Positions 10,713-21,815 of a stretch of 64,000 nt of DNA are shown piece by piece (within the stretch, counting starts at the first letter, position 1; the number at the start of each line of letters is the position of its first letter). Under the pieces are notes generated by a model, which was not told where the DNA came from, searched no databases, and worked only from the letters and a program-made list of their open reading frames with translations. Source of the stretch: Candidatus Arsenophonus lipoptenae (lineage in GTDB: Bacteria; Pseudomonadota; Gammaproteobacteria; Enterobacterales; Enterobacteriaceae). The translations under genes and the position numbers were made by a program. Location of the stretch: the NCBI RefSeq assembly GCF_001534665.1, contig NZ_CP013920.1, forward strand, positions 558,001-622,000. Direction: 5' to 3'.

Positions 10713-11219
10713 ATGTCAAAAATAGGTATTTTTTTTGGTAGTGATACTGGTAATACAGAGAATATTGCTAAAATGATCCAAGAAATGCTTGATGATTCTG
10801 AAATGTATGATATTGCTAAAAGTAGTAAGGAAGATATTGAAGCCTTTAATATTTTGTTATTTGGTATACCCACCTGGTACTATGGTGAACCTCAATGTGA
10901 TTGGGATGATTTTTTCCCTATTCTAGAAGAAATTGATTTTAATAATAAATTGGTAGCTATTTTTGGTTGCGGTGATCAAGAAGATTATACGGAATATTTT
11001 TGTGATGCTATGGGTATATTGAAAAATATTATTGAACCTAATGGTGCTATTATTATTGGTCAATGGCCAGTAGAAGGTTATTACTTTCAAGCATCAAAAG
11101 GACTAGCTAATGATACTCATTTTGTTGGACTTGCTATTGATGAAGATAGACAACCTGAATTAACTACTAATAGAGTGGAAAGTTGGATAAAAAAGATATC
11201 TAAAGAAATTAATTTATAA
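10713..11219 (+). CDS. fldA: Flavodoxin I
   Basis: This small FMN protein donates low-potential electrons, for example to radical-SAM enzymes (MiaB and LipA are encoded in this window). The 168 residues compare with 176 in E. coli. The FMN phosphate-binding loop is FGSDTGNTENIAK (residues 8-20), with the isoalloxazine loops PTWYYGE and GCGDQEDYTEYFCDA. A good ribosome-binding site, AAGAGG, lies at 10697-10702. It is next to fur, as in E. coli. The protein is strongly acidic, as flavodoxins are. Confidence 0.96.
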   Translation: MSKIGIFFGSDTGNTENIAKMIQEMLDDSEMYDIAKSSKEDIEAFNILLFGIPTWYYGEPQCDWDDFFPILEEIDFNNKLVAIFGCGDQEDYTEYFCDAMGILKNIIEPNGAIIIGQWPVEGYYFQASKGLANDTHFVGLAIDEDRQPELTTNRVESWIKKISKEINL

Positions 11220-11382
11220 CTTTAATATATATGTTGATATTTTTGCGTATGATCATTTTGTTAAATTATTTATAACAATAAGAAACATATGCTATTTAAA
11301 AAATTATTTATAAAAAAGTACTTTACTATTATTACTTTGATTTTTATAAAATTTAGTATTTATACTAAAAGGTATAAATGGT

Positions 11383-11838
11383 ATGCTAGACAATGATGAA
11401 GTATTAAAAAACGCAGGATTTAAGGTAACGATATCACGTTTAAAAATTTTAAAATTGTTACAAGAACCTAAATATATCCATAGTAGTGCTGAGGAACTTT
11501 ATAAAAAACTTATTGATATGAAAGAAGAAATTGGTTTATCAACCGTCTATCGTATTCTTAATCAATTTGATGAAGCAGGAATAGTAACTCGTCATAATTT
11601 TTTAGGTAGTAAATCGGTTTTTGAATTAACACAACCATATCATCATGATCACTTAATTTGTTTGGATTGTGGTAGAATTATTGAATTTATTGATGAATCA
11701 ATTGAATTGATACAACAAAATATAGCTGAAAGATATGGTATTAAATTATCTAATCATAGTTCTTATTTATACGGTTATTGCTTTCAAAAAGAACAATGTA
11801 ATAATATTAATTTTAAAATTCATTTTAATGAGCAATAA
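11383..11838 (+). CDS. fur: Ferric uptake regulator Fur
   Basis: Fur is an Fe(II)-responsive repressor. The 151 residues compare with 148 in E. coli. The winged helix includes STVYRILNQFDEAGIV. The metal site HHDH (His87, His88, His90) is present, as are the structural-zinc cysteines Cys93, Cys96, Cys133 and a further Cys139. The His-rich tail of E. coli Fur is replaced by an unrelated tail of about 10 residues. Keeping a dedicated iron regulator is notable in a genome that has lost so much control. It converges on glnS across a symmetrical hairpin. Confidence 0.96.
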   Translation: MLDNDEVLKNAGFKVTISRLKILKLLQEPKYIHSSAEELYKKLIDMKEEIGLSTVYRILNQFDEAGIVTRHNFLGSKSVFELTQPYHHDHLICLDCGRIIEFIDESIELIQQNIAERYGIKLSNHSSYLYGYCFQKEQCNNINFKIHFNEQ

Positions 11839-11863
11839 AAATAATCAATATAATTATTAATTA

Positions 11864-11898
11864 ATAAAATTATAAAATATCTATTTTTATAATTTTAT
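11864..11898. terminator. Bidirectional terminator between fur and glnS
   Basis: A perfect 14-bp stem (11864-11877 with 11885-11898) encloses a 7-nt loop. It sits in the 97-bp gap between convergent genes. The arms are A- and T-rich, so the structure can act on either strand. Confidence 0.6.
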
Positions 11899-11935
11899 GG
11901 CTTAATTTATTTTTATACAAATTAACAAAAAAATA

Positions 11936-13597
11936 TTATTTTATTTTTATCCATCTATTTTTTAATTTTACTGTACGATTAAATACAAAATGTTTTTTTG
12001 TATGATCATGTATATCGGCACAAAAATAACCTTCTCTTTCAAATTGGTAAATTGAACCAGGTTTTGCAGAAATTAAACTTGGTTCTACAAATCCATATCG
12101 AATTAATAAAGAATCTGGATTAATGGTATTTAAAAAATTTACTTCTAATGCAGGATTTGGAATCCTAAATAAGTAATCATATAATCTAATTTCTGCCGGT
12201 ATACAATGTAATACACTTACCCAATGAATAACTCCTTTAACTTTACTTCCATTTGATGGGTTTTTATTTAAAGTATTTGAATCATAAGTACAATAAATAG
12301 TAGTTATATTTCCATTTGCATCTTTATCAATGCGATGAGCTTCTATAACATAAGAATTGCGTAACCGGACTTTTTTGCCTAATGTTAAACGGTTGTATTG
12401 CTCATTAGCCGTTTCAAGAAAATCAGCTTTATCAATATATAATTCTCGACTAAATGGTACTTTACGAGTTTTCATATCCAGTTTATTAGGATGATTATAC
12501 ATAGTTAATATTTGTTCATTACTGGACATATTTTCTATGATTAATTTTATTGGATCTAATACAGCCATTACTCTTGGTGCATTTTTATTTAAATCATCAC
12601 GAATACATGATTCTAATGCTTCCATTTCAATAACATTATCTTTTTTAGTAATTCCTATTCGTTTACAAAATTCACGAATAGCATTAGCAGTATAACCTCT
12701 ACGACGTAAACCTGAAATAGTTGGCATTCTAGGATCATCCCAATTTGCAACTTTATTTTCTGTAATTAATTGATTAAGTCTACGTTTTGACATTACTGTA
12801 TAAGTAAGATTTAGACGTGAAAATTCATATTGTTTAGGATGATTATTAATTGTGATATTATTTAATATCCAATGATATAATCTACGATTATCTTGAAATT
12901 CTAGTGTGCAAAGTGAATGAGTGATTCCTTCTAATGCATCAGAAATACAATGTGTAAAATCATACATTGGATAAATACACCATTTTTTACCTACTTTATG
13001 ATGTTCAACATATCTTATACGATATAAGATTGGATCTCTCATCACTATAGAAGATGATGACATATCAATTTTAGCACGTAAACATGCCTTGCCTTCTTTA
13101 AAGCCACCAGATTTCATTTTATGAAATAGTTGTAAGTTTTGTTTTATACTTCGATCACGATATGGACTATTTTTACCTGCTTTATCCAAAGTTCCTCGAT
13201 ATTCACGAATAGTATCCGGACTTAATTCGTCAACATAAGCTAATCCTTTTTTGATCAATTCAATAGCATACTTATATATTTTATTAAAATAATCTGATGA
13301 ATATTTTATTTTACCATCCCACTTAAATCCTAACCATTTTATATCTTTTTTAATAGAATCGATATATTCAATATTTTCTTTTATTGGATTAGTATCATCA
13401 AATCTTAAATTACATTGTCCATTATAGTCTTTTGCAATACCAAAATTTAAACATATTGATTTAGCATGGCCAATGTGTAAATAACCATTTGGTTCAGGTG
13501 GAAATCGAGTATAAATTTTGCTATATTTACCTGATGTTAAATCTTTCTCAATAATCTGACGAATGAAATTTGTTATTTTTATATCTGATTGATTCAT
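11936..13597 (-). CDS. glnS: Glutaminyl-tRNA synthetase
   Basis: It charges tRNA-Gln, whose gene lies at 14418. I start it at 13597 because AAGGA (minus strand, 13606-13610) is 8 nt from that ATG but only 2 nt from an in-frame ATG at 13603; the result is 553 residues against 554 in E. coli. Class I signatures are [16 protein letters not shown] (HIGH) and VMSKRRLN (KMSKS). The tRNA-acceptor region has [20 protein letters not shown]. The C-terminal beta-barrel anticodon-binding domains are complete. Confidence 0.97.
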   Translation of the reverse strand: MNQSDIKITNFIRQIIEKDLTSGKYSKIYTRFPPEPNGYLHIGHAKSICLNFGIAKDYNGQCNLRFDDTNPIKENIEYIDSIKKDIKWLGFKWDGKIKYSSDYFNKIYKYAIELIKKGLAYVDELSPDTIREYRGTLDKAGKNSPYRDRSIKQNLQLFHKMKSGGFKEGKACLRAKIDMSSSSIVMRDPILYRIRYVEHHKVGKKWCIYPMYDFTHCISDALEGITHSLCTLEFQDNRRLYHWILNNITINNHPKQYEFSRLNLTYTVMSKRRLNQLITENKVANWDDPRMPTISGLRRRGYTANAIREFCKRIGITKKDNVIEMEALESCIRDDLNKNAPRVMAVLDPIKLIIENMSSNEQILTMYNHPNKLDMKTRKVPFSRELYIDKADFLETANEQYNRLTLGKKVRLRNSYVIEAHRIDKDANGNITTIYCTYDSNTLNKNPSNGSKVKGVIHWVSVLHCIPAEIRLYDYLFRIPNPALEVNFLNTINPDSLLIRYGFVEPSLISAKPGSIYQFEREGYFCADIHDHTKKHFVFNRTVKLKNRWIKIK

Positions 13598-14219
13598 TCT
13601 CATGATCCTTTGAATACATAAATAATTTAATAATTTTATTTAAATATTTTAGTTATATAAAACGTTAAAATTTTATTAATTATTTTATATTAAGCAATAT
13701 TTTTCCTAATATGTATTATCAATTTAGAAATAATTTTTAGAAAAATATTTTTATTTAATAAATATTATATATCTTTTTTTATAACTTTAGAACAAAATAA
13801 TTACGTATTAAATATTTTTAACTTATTTAAAATAATAATCAGATGTCTATTAAGTATTTTATGTTATTAGTTAATAATAACTTTATATATTTTTGAGTTT
13901 ATTAAATATTACTGATATTAAAATGAAGTTATTATTATGTTTTATTCATAATTTATTGTAAAATAGTCATTGCATAATATCAATTTTATTAATAGATATT
14001 TTAAATATATGATAAAAAATTTAGTTGATATATTATAATTTTTTATATTAATTAATAATTATTTTGTTATCTTATCGATAATGTTTTATCGATATGTAAA
14101 TACAATTTAGTTTAATTATATAAAAATATATACTTAGTGAATTTAAAAATAATTTGACAAATCAAATTGATAGACACATAATTATTTTATTTAATTTTTA
14201 TTAAAACTTATATAAGTAT
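13598..14219. other. Gene-free gap where E. coli carries nag and asnB genes
   Basis: The E. coli region between glnS and the metT tRNA cluster (chitoporin, nagEBACD, asnB) has collapsed to this AT-rich gap. I recognise no remnant. The right end holds the tRNA promoter listed separately. Confidence 0.5.
14154..14182 (+). promoter_or_regulatory. Sigma70 promoter of the tRNA-Met/Leu/Gln cluster
   Basis: TTGACA (14154-14159), a 17-bp spacer and CATAAT (14177-14182) end 37 bp before tRNA-Met. Perfect -35, five of six at the -10 and ideal spacing make it one of the best promoters in the window. Confidence 0.8.
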
Positions 14220-14293
14220 GGCTATGTAGCTCAGTTGGTCAGAGCACAGCACTCATAATGCTGGAGTCACGGGTTCGATCCCCGTCGTAGCCA
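14220..14293 (+). tRNA. metT: Elongator tRNA-Met(CAT)
   Basis: Cloverleaf with acceptor GGCTATG/CGTAGCC, anticodon stem CAGCA/TGCTG around CTCATAA, and T-stem ACGGG/CCCGT. It is a close match to E. coli metT. CCA is not encoded. It is first in a three-tRNA cluster in the same order as E. coli metT-leuW-glnU. Confidence 0.95.
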
Positions 14294-14303
14294 GTTGATA
14301 TTT

Positions 14304-14385
14304 GCGGGGGTGGCGAAATTGGTATACGCACCAGATTTAGGTTCTGACGCCAAATGGCATACGAGTTCAAGTCTCGTCTCCCGCA
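14304..14385 (+). tRNA. leuW: tRNA-Leu(TAG)
   Basis: An 82-nt class II tRNA with a shortened variable arm, anticodon TAG in TTTAGGT and T-stem ACGAG/CTCGT. The outer anticodon-stem pair is C-A (CCAGA against TCTGA), where E. coli leuW has C-G. CCA is not encoded. It lies 10 nt after tRNA-Met and is surely co-transcribed. Confidence 0.94.
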
Positions 14386-14417
14386 TCATCTTGTATAGTT
14401 ATTGCATGCATCTCTTC

Positions 14418-14492
14418 TGGGGTATCGCCAAGAGGTAAGGCACCAGGTTTTGATCCTGGTATTCCCTGGTTCGAATCCAGGTACCCCAGCCA
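14418..14492 (+). tRNA. glnU: tRNA-Gln(TTG), CCA encoded
   Basis: Acceptor TGGGGTA/TACCCCA, anticodon stem CCAGG/CCTGG around TTTTGAT, and T-stem CCTGG/CCAGG. The terminal CCA is encoded (14490-14492), unlike in the two tRNAs upstream. E. coli has further copies downstream; only one remains here before ubiF. Confidence 0.95.
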
Positions 14493-14762
14493 TTTTGTTC
14501 TAACCATAATTTTATATTATGTATGAATTCTGCTTTGTTTAGATGAATAGGGATAGTTTAAAGTGATATAGCAGTAATATGGTAAATATTAATGCTAGTT
14601 TTTATTTTATTTTGATATTAAACTTGTATAAGTTAAAAAAACTTAAAAAATTTTTTAAATTTTAAAAATATGGTGCATATTTATATATTATATATATACG
14701 GTTTAATATACTTAAAAGAATAAATATGTTGATTTTAGATTATTTGACATTAATTTAATTTT

Positions 14763-15959
14763 TTATAAACCTAAAGCATATTTTAGTATGTAGTTTTTTA
14801 GCTTTTTGTTTTTTTGTACTAATTTTAAGATCACAGTTCTAATAATTATTATACATGTTAAATGAGAACTAAATATTGTATAGATGGCATCTATACTCAT
14901 TTGCATTAATTTATTATCATGTATTCTGTCTGTTTGATAGATAAGTAAAGTTTTTTTTTCGTAGATAGGAATTAAATGTTCTTTTGCATTAATTAATACA
15001 TTTAATAAACTATTAATATCACGATAACCTAAATTTACTCCTTGTCCAGCCAGTGGATTAATACTATGTGCAGCATCACCAATTAATGCTAACCCTGTTT
15101 TCACATAATTACTAGCATGATGACGATTAAATGAAAAACTACCTTTAGAAATAACTTCAAATATACCTAAACGTTTAGGAAAAGCTAGAATAATTTCTTT
15201 TTTAATTTGTTTTAAAGACATACTTTGTAGGTTTCTAACCTTAGTAGGTTTGTCATACCAAACCAAACAAGCCCAATGATCAAATAAAGGTAAAAATGCA
15301 CGCGGTCCAGAAGGAAAAAATTGTTGCCAAATAATATCTTTTTGTTTTTGTTCCATATGAATTGTAATAAGTAGACATAATTGATTATATTGCCATCCAT
15401 TAGTACCAATTCCAACTAGAGATCTAATTTGAGAATTGGCACCATCAGCAGCAATAATTAATTTTGTAAAAACTTGTAGATGTTGATTCTCATTTTTTAA
15501 TGATAATATCCATTGTTTGTTTTTACGTTTAATAGATATCAATGAATATGGGCATAATAAAGTAATATTATAATATTTATTAAATTGTTGCCATAATGCT
15601 AATTTTAAAATATGATTTTCAACAATATAACCTAATTCAGGTATAAAAAGATTTTTTGCTTCGAATATTACATGAGTATTGTCTTTTTCCCAAGTATCTA
15701 GTCTCCTATAAGGAGCAACACGCATATTTATAACGTCATCCCATACCCCAAGTTGCTTAAGTAAACTAACAGTAGCATAGTTTAATGCTGAAACACGCAA
15801 ATACGGTGGACTTAATGGATTAAATGATTTTTCTAATAAGTTACTATGTTCTAGTAAAAGAATCTTCCATCCTTCTTTTGCTAAACCAATTGCCATTGCA
15901 GCACCTATCATACCAGCACCAACAACTATGATATCATAATTTTTATCTACCACATTCAT
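14763..15959 (-). CDS. ubiF: 3-demethoxyubiquinol 3-hydroxylase UbiF
   Basis: This FAD monooxygenase adds the last ring hydroxyl in aerobic ubiquinone synthesis. The 398 residues compare with 391 in E. coli. The FAD fingerprint VVGAGMIGAAMAIGLAKEG lies near residue 12, and the second FAD motif GDAAHSINPLAGQGVNLGYRD near residues 283-303. The middle drifts more than the motifs. Together with ubiE, ubiJ, ubiB and ubiD at the right end of the window it shows a working ubiquinone pathway. It is divergent from miaB and convergent with the tRNA cluster, as in E. coli. Confidence 0.93.
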   Translation of the reverse strand: MNVVDKNYDIIVVGAGMIGAAMAIGLAKEGWKILLLEHSNLLEKSFNPLSPPYLRVSALNYATVSLLKQLGVWDDVINMRVAPYRRLDTWEKDNTHVIFEAKNLFIPELGYIVENHILKLALWQQFNKYYNITLLCPYSLISIKRKNKQWILSLKNENQHLQVFTKLIIAADGANSQIRSLVGIGTNGWQYNQLCLLITIHMEQKQKDIIWQQFFPSGPRAFLPLFDHWACLVWYDKPTKVRNLQSMSLKQIKKEIILAFPKRLGIFEVISKGSFSFNRHHASNYVKTGLALIGDAAHSINPLAGQGVNLGYRDINSLLNVLINAKEHLIPIYEKKTLLIYQTDRIHDNKLMQMSIDAIYTIFSSHLTCIIIIRTVILKLVQKNKKLKNYILKYALGL

Positions 15960-16139
15960 GATTTATTTTTATATTAATTTAGCTATATAATACCTGTTTT
16001 AAAAAATAGCTTAATTTTTTAATTATTAATTAATGATATCATATTAATTATGAATCTTTCAAATATATATTATATAAATATGTAGTAATATTTACTGATA
16101 ATAAAATTAATTTTACTATTAAAATGGTTGATACATAAA

Positions 16140-17498
16140 ATGTTAATAAAGAAAAAGTTATATATTAAAACTTGGGGTTGTCAGATGAATACTTATGATT
16201 CTTCTAAAATAATTGATTTACTCAATAGTACCCATGGATATCAAATAACAGAAATTGTAGAAGAAGCAGATATTTTATTATTAAATACTTGTTCAATTCG
16301 TGAAAAAGCACAAGAAAAATTATTTCATCAATTAGGTCGTTGGAAAAAATTAAAAGATATTAATCATAATATTATTATTGCTGTTGGTGGTTGTGTAGCA
16401 TCACAGGAAGGTAATTCTATTTTTAAACGAGCACCAAGTGTTGATATTATTTTTGGGCCTCAAACTTTACATCGTTTACCAGAAATGATTAATAAATTTA
16501 AAAGTAATGGTAATCCAATAATTGATATTACTTTTCCTGAAATTGAAAAATTTGATTATTTACCAGATCCAGTAGCAAAAGGTCCTTCTGCTTATATTTC
16601 TATTATGGAAGGTTGTAATAAATATTGTTCATTTTGTATTGTTCCTTATACTAGAGGTGAAGAGATAAGTAGACCATGTGATGAAATTTTATTTGAAATT
16701 GTTCAATTAGCTGAACAAGGGGTACGTGAAGTTAATTTATTAGGTCAAAATGTTAATGCATATTGTGGTAAAACTTTTGATGGTGCAAATTGTTCATTTG
16801 CCGAGTTGTTACGTTTAGTAGCCGCTATTGATGGTATTAATCGTATTCGATTTACAACTAGTCATCCAATTGATTTTACTGATGATATTATTGATGTTTA
16901 TGCAGATACACCTGAATTGGTTAATTTTTTACATCTTCCTGTTCAAAGTGGTTCCGATCGAATTTTAAATATGATGAAAAGATCGTATACCATTCTTGAA
17001 TATAAAAATATTATTCGTAAATTACGTAAAGTACGTCCAGGTATTCTTATTAGTTCAGATTTTATTGTCGGATTTCCTGGTGAAACAGAAAGTGATTTTC
17101 ACCATACTATGCAATTAATTTATGATATTAATTTTGATATGAGTTTTAGTTTTATTTATTCACCTAGACCTGGTACCCCAGCAGCTTATTTATCTGACAA
17201 TGTTAGTTATTATGAAAAAAAACAACGTCTTTATATACTTCAGAAACGTATTAATCAACAAGCAATAAATCATAGTGCAGCAATGTTGGGGAGTATTCAA
17301 CGTATTTTAGTTGAAGGTATTTCACATAAAAATATTATGGAGCTTGCAGGACGAACTGAAAATAATAGATTAGTAGTTTTTGAAGGTACACATAATATGA
17401 TTGGTAAATTTGTTGATATAGAAATTATTAATGTTTATGCAAATTCTTTACGTGGTAAAATTTTAAGAACTGAGGATGAAATGCAATTAATTAATTAA
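16140..17498 (+). CDS. miaB: tRNA-2-methylthio-N6-dimethylallyladenosine synthase MiaB
   Basis: This radical-SAM methylthiotransferase finishes ms2i6A at A37 of UNN-decoding tRNAs. The ATG at 16140 gives 452 residues that align with E. coli from the [12 protein letters not shown] stretch; a TTG 12 bp upstream is less likely. Cys14, Cys51 and Cys85 bind one iron-sulfur cluster; the radical-SAM triad is CNKYCSFC (Cys159, 163, 166); a TRAM domain ends the protein. I see no strong ribosome-binding site; a five-codon reading frame ATGGTTGATACATAA overlaps the start. ybeZ, normally next, is missing. Confidence 0.95.
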   Translation: MLIKKKLYIKTWGCQMNTYDSSKIIDLLNSTHGYQITEIVEEADILLLNTCSIREKAQEKLFHQLGRWKKLKDINHNIIIAVGGCVASQEGNSIFKRAPSVDIIFGPQTLHRLPEMINKFKSNGNPIIDITFPEIEKFDYLPDPVAKGPSAYISIMEGCNKYCSFCIVPYTRGEEISRPCDEILFEIVQLAEQGVREVNLLGQNVNAYCGKTFDGANCSFAELLRLVAAIDGINRIRFTTSHPIDFTDDIIDVYADTPELVNFLHLPVQSGSDRILNMMKRSYTILEYKNIIRKLRKVRPGILISSDFIVGFPGETESDFHHTMQLIYDINFDMSFSFIYSPRPGTPAAYLSDNVSYYEKKQRLYILQKRINQQAINHSAAMLGSIQRILVEGISHKNIMELAGRTENNRLVVFEGTHNMIGKFVDIEIINVYANSLRGKILRTEDEMQLIN

Positions 17499-17794
17499 TA
17501 ATTAGCATTGATACTTAATATTACGTATATTATATATTAAAAACTTATATATAAGCTGATTATTAATATTAATTTTGCAATATTACCATTTCAATAAAAA
17601 ATTTTTAATGAAAATTTTACTTTTAAAATAATATTATAATTAAAAGTTATTTGACTTAAGATTAATTAATTTTTTAAAAATCAGTTATTATAAAGAATAT
17701 ATGATATGTAGATTATATTATATTACTAATATTAGTAATAAATATGAGTATATATGTGTAATTATTAATCCTTTTTAAAAGGAAATATTTCAAT
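17499..17794. other. Gap in place of ybeZ
   Basis: In E. coli the PhoH-like ATPase gene ybeZ sits between miaB and ybeY. Only 296 bp remain, with short TAATATTAG-type repeats near 17725-17742 and no recognisable ybeZ fragment. Confidence 0.5.
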
Positions 17795-18253
17795 TTGAAA
17801 TCAGTAGTTCTTGATCTTCAATTAGCTTGTAAGGATTGCAATGGATTACCTAGTAAAATGGTATTCCAATACTGGCTTGAAGTTTGTTTAATAAACTTTC
17901 AATTTAAAAATGAAATTACAATTCGTATTGTTGATATACCAGAAATACAATATTTAAATTTAGCATATAGAGGAAAAAATAAACCGACAAATATATTATC
18001 TTTTCGATTTGAATCATTATATAATAATAAAATACCATTACTAGGTGATTTAGTAATTTGTCGTCAAATAGTTGAACAAGAAGCTATAGAACAACAAAAA
18101 AATATAAATGCTTATTGGGCACATATGGTAATACATGGTTGCCTTCATTTACTTGGTTATAATCATCAGAATGATTTAGAAGCAGAGGTAATGGAAACAA
18201 TGGAAACTATAATTATAAAAAAATTAGGTTATCCAGATCCTTATAATTATTAA
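17795..18253 (+). CDS. ybeY: Endoribonuclease YbeY
   Basis: YbeY is a zinc endoribonuclease needed for 16S rRNA 3'-end maturation and ribosome quality control. The 152 residues compare with 155 in E. coli. The H3xH5xH zinc site is [11 protein letters not shown], with His114, His118 and His124 at exactly the E. coli numbers. The start is a TTG: AAAGGAAA lies upstream, no ATG fits, and [12 protein letters not shown] aligns with E. coli MSQVILDLQLAC. It lies 79 bp before ybeX, probably in one transcript. Confidence 0.95.
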   Translation: MKSVVLDLQLACKDCNGLPSKMVFQYWLEVCLINFQFKNEITIRIVDIPEIQYLNLAYRGKNKPTNILSFRFESLYNNKIPLLGDLVICRQIVEQEAIEQQKNINAYWAHMVIHGCLHLLGYNHQNDLEAEVMETMETIIIKKLGYPDPYNY

Positions 18254-18332
18254 AAATATAATCATAATACTATTTTTATATTAAAAAATGTTATAATGCT
18301 CTCAATTACCGAGATCAAATTAATAATACTTC

Positions 18333-19229
18333 ATGAGCGACGACTATCCTATAAATAATGATAATTATCCATCGAAAAAGAGTTTTTTTCAGAGATTTAA
18401 TGAATTATTTCACAGTGAACCTAAAAATAGGCATGATTTAGTTGAATTAATTCGTGATTTTGAGCAAAAAGATGTTATTGATCCTGATACTAAAGAAATG
18501 TTAGAAGGAGTAATAAATATTTCTGACGAACGTGTTCGTGATATCATGATCCCACGTTCTCAGATAGTAACTTTAAAAAAAAATCAATCATTAGATGAAT
18601 GTCTTAATGTTATTATAGGATCAGCACATTCACGATTTCCAGTAATTAATGAAGACAAAGATAGTATTGAAGGTTTATTAATGGCTAAAGATTTATTACC
18701 ATTTATGTGTACTGATGCTGAGCCTTTTAATATTGAAAAAATTTTGCGTCCTGTCGTTGTTGTACCTGAAAGTAAACGTGTTGATTTATTATTAAAAGAA
18801 TTCCGTTCACAACGCTACCATATGGCAATTGTTATTGATGAATTTGGTAATGTTTCAGGATTAGTTACTATAGAAGATATTTTAGAGTTAATAGTTGGTG
18901 AAATTGAGGATGAATATGATGATGAGGAAGATAATTATATTCAACAGCTAAGTAAACATACGTTTTCTATACATGGATTAACTCATATCAATACTTTTAA
19001 TAAAGTATTCAGTACTTCTTTTAAAGATGAAGAAGTAGATACTATTGGTGGTTTAGTGATGCAGGCATTCGGACATTTGCCTGTTAGAGGAGAAGTTATT
19101 GCCATTAATGGATATATTTTTAAAATTACTATTGCTGATAGTCGTAAAATTATTCAAGTTCAAGTAACAGTCTCTAATAAAGCACCAATACCTAATATTT
19201 TAGAAGAATATAATAATGAAAGTAATTAA
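18333..19229 (+). CDS. ybeX: CBS-domain protein YbeX (CorC family)
   Basis: This is a cytoplasmic protein with two CBS domains and a C-terminal CorC/HlyC domain, linked to magnesium homeostasis and ribosome metabolism. The 298 residues compare with 292 in E. coli. The CBS pair (about residues 65-195) includes [13 protein letters not shown] and [20 protein letters not shown]; an acidic stretch [13 protein letters not shown] separates it from the CorC domain. It keeps its place after ybeY. The following gene, lnt, is a pseudogene. Confidence 0.93.
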   Translation: MSDDYPINNDNYPSKKSFFQRFNELFHSEPKNRHDLVELIRDFEQKDVIDPDTKEMLEGVINISDERVRDIMIPRSQIVTLKKNQSLDECLNVIIGSAHSRFPVINEDKDSIEGLLMAKDLLPFMCTDAEPFNIEKILRPVVVVPESKRVDLLLKEFRSQRYHMAIVIDEFGNVSGLVTIEDILELIVGEIEDEYDDEEDNYIQQLSKHTFSIHGLTHINTFNKVFSTSFKDEEVDTIGGLVMQAFGHLPVRGEVIAINGYIFKITIADSRKIIQVQVTVSNKAPIPNILEEYNNESN

Positions 19230-19254
19230 ATTTCATAAACATGAATAGTTGCAA

Positions 19255-20740
19255 ATTTGCATTGTATTAATTTTTGAAACTTTTAAGATATTATCTTTTT
19301 TATCTTTTAATATGTGAATAATAGCTATTTTTTCTTTATTTATTTTGCATTCTGCAATTGCTTATTTTTAATTATTCAAGTGAAAAGTATTTTTGTTAGA
19401 TTTTTATTAGGAGATAGGTTTATTTAGTAGTTATATTAATTAGATTTATGTGGGTATTACTAATTTTAATAATATGTCATTAATTGTTAATATTTTTAAT
19501 AGTTTTGTTGATGGTTTATTTATTCTTTTATCCAGGTCTATTTGCTTATTTATTAAATCGATTATTCTTGAAATTAAACATTAAGTATTTTATTTTTGTA
19601 ACTCCATCAATATGATAATAGTTATGCGTTAAATTTATAATTATAAGATCCTTGGATGAGATTTTATTGTAATCAAACTTGATGTCCAACTCAGAGATAT
19701 TGCGCTAATATGGTGTTAATATAATAACATTATTATTAGTAGTAAATTAGTAGTTATTTGGTTTTTGCTTATGTGAAGCATTGAATTATTTCTTTAATTA
19801 CGTTAATAAATTTATTATAATTGCTAATTATAATAAAAAATTATCAATGGTTTACTATTATTAAAGAAAAAAGTACAATTAATCTCTTAGTTTAAGTAGA
19901 TACTCCATAAAGTTTAAAATAGTACTCAGAATTTTTAGAACAAATAATTACAACTTATTTTAATTTGTCTATTCCTTATTTTAGTAAGGTAAATCTTATT
20001 ATTTATCTTGAATTGGCAATTATATCAATTAAATTAGATAATAATAATTGGTTAACTAAATTAGATAAATTATTACGATTTAAAAATAATTATTTCATGT
20101 ATTATTGATACATAATTAAATTAAAAAAGGGTCATTAAATTTTTTAACGGTATTATTGTATTAGGAGATAATATACACCTTATTACTATTCAGATAATAA
20201 CCGTTATCAAAAGCACCATTTGGTGCCTTTTAGTAAATTTTTATCACTAGATACTATACTTATACCTATTAATACATTATTTAATTTATTAATGCAAACT
20301 TTAGTAATGGTGATTATAAGTAAAACAGTTAACTATTAGAAATAGTTAATATAACTGCTACCGTATTTTATGAAATTCTTTTCGGTATTTAAGTGAGAGA
20401 TGCTTTTAAAGCAAATACTGATTTTTATTAACTATTTCAAATGATGCACGGTTTGGATATTCTATCAGATCATGGCAACTAACTTTAAATATGGCTAGGA
20501 TATGAGTTCACTTTTGAGCTTGGTAGGCTATTTTGCTTTCTGCTAAAGAAAAAAATAGTATTACAGCAGTGGTTACAGCAAATGGATAAATTAAGTCAAA
20601 ATTTTCTTAATTTACTCGTTCGATACTAAATACTGAAGTTACAAAAACATCTGGAATTACTCCTTACGCATATTAGAATAATCTATATTATATAGGTATT
20701 AATTATATCTTTTATAGTATTAGCATATTTTGTTAAGTCT
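19255..20740 (+). pseudogene. lnt: Decayed apolipoprotein N-acyltransferase (lnt)
   Basis: Lnt adds the third acyl chain to lipoproteins and is essential in E. coli. No frame is open, but translated pieces follow Lnt in order across frames: YPGLFAYLLNRLF (from 19529), SEFLEQIITTYFN and LIIYLELAI (about 19926-20027), YQKHHLVPFSKFLSLDTIL (20205-20261), VFYEILFGI-stop-VRDAF (20363-20407) and TKTSGITPYA near 20643-20672. The pieces contain several in-frame stops and need frame changes between them. The catalytic Cys387 of E. coli Lnt reads TTT (Phe, 20366-20368), although the Lys335 codon (20211-20213) and Glu267 equivalent remain. The position between ybeX and gltL is that of E. coli lnt. gltI, gltJ and gltK, which follow in E. 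coli, leave no trace. Confidence 0.9.
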
Positions 20741-20906
20741 AATTAGTATTAATTAATATAATATAATTTTTTGAATATTAATATGTTTAATAATGATAAG
20801 ATTTTATCTTATTTTATTTATATTGAATAAAAATGAAATAAATATTTTTTACTATTAAATATTTTTGATAAAATTAATATTTTATATTTTAAAAGGTTAT
20901 TTATTA

Positions 20907-21632
20907 ATGATTTCTTTAAAAAATGTTTCTAAATGGTATGGTAAATTTCAAGTACTAGATAATTGTTCAATGGATGTCAGAAAAGGAGAAGTTGTCGTTA
21001 TTTGTGGTCCATCAGGTTCTGGTAAATCAACATTAATAAAAACAATCAATGGGTTAGAATCTATTCAAAAAGGATCAATACATATTGATAATATACATGT
21101 TAATGATAAAAAAATAAATCTAGCTACTTTAAGATCAAAAGTAGGTATGGTATTTCAACATTTTGAATTATTCCCTCATTTATCAATTATTGAAAACTTA
21201 ACATTAGCACAAATAAAAGTTTTAAATAGAGATAAAAAAACAGCAAATATTACTGCCTTGAAATTGTTAAAAAGAATTGGATTAATTAAACATGCTTATA
21301 AATTTCCAGTGCAATTATCTGGTGGGCAACAACAACGCGTTGCTATTATTAGAGCATTATGTATGAATCCTATTGTGATGCTATTTGATGAACCAACTTC
21401 CGCATTAGATCCAGAAATGATTAGTGAAGTACTTGATTTTATGATTCAGCTTGCTGATGAAGGAATGACTATGATAGTAGTCACTCATGAAATGGGATTT
21501 GCTAAAAAAGTAGCTAATCGTATGATTTTTATCAATGAAGGAAAAATTATTGAAGATAGCAATAAAGATGATTTTTTTATTAAACCAAAATCAGAAAGAG
21601 CTAAAGAATTTATTGATAAAATTATACGTTAA
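20907..21632 (+). CDS. gltL: Amino-acid ABC transporter ATP-binding protein GltL, without its permease genes
   Basis: In E. coli, GltL powers the GltIJK glutamate/aspartate importer. The ATG at 20907, with AAAAGG ahead of it, gives 241 residues, the E. coli length; an in-frame start 42 bp upstream adds residues with no counterpart. Walker A is [10 protein letters not shown], the Q-loop is [10 protein letters not shown], the signature is LSGGQQQR and Walker B is [12 protein letters not shown], followed by the switch His in VVTHEMGFA. All are intact, so the ATPase looks functional. The binding protein and both membrane subunits are gone from this locus; GltL may serve another polar amino-acid permease encoded elsewhere. 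Confidence 0.9.
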   Translation: MISLKNVSKWYGKFQVLDNCSMDVRKGEVVVICGPSGSGKSTLIKTINGLESIQKGSIHIDNIHVNDKKINLATLRSKVGMVFQHFELFPHLSIIENLTLAQIKVLNRDKKTANITALKLLKRIGLIKHAYKFPVQLSGGQQQRVAIIRALCMNPIVMLFDEPTSALDPEMISEVLDFMIQLADEGMTMIVVTHEMGFAKKVANRMIFINEGKIIEDSNKDDFFIKPKSERAKEFIDKIIR

Positions 21633-21815
21633 TTTTTATTAATTTTTTTATTTTAGATTTAGATAGCATCGATTTTTTATTTAAGTTATTGTTTTTTAAT
21701 ATAAAAAATATTTTCAATTAAATAATAAAGCCATTCTAACTGCTATTATTAGTTAGTTAACTGTAATACAATTTAATAGAATTAGTATTCTAAATCTTAT
21801 AAAAATAAAAAAATA

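Noticed and set aside
11220-11382. Fur autoregulatory box upstream of fur
   Set aside because: I looked for GATAATGATAATCATTATC-like sequence before fur and fldA and saw no convincing match.
15212-15415. Minus-strand frame inside ubiF in another phase
   Set aside because: Overlaps intact ubiF on the same strand and has no recognisable product.
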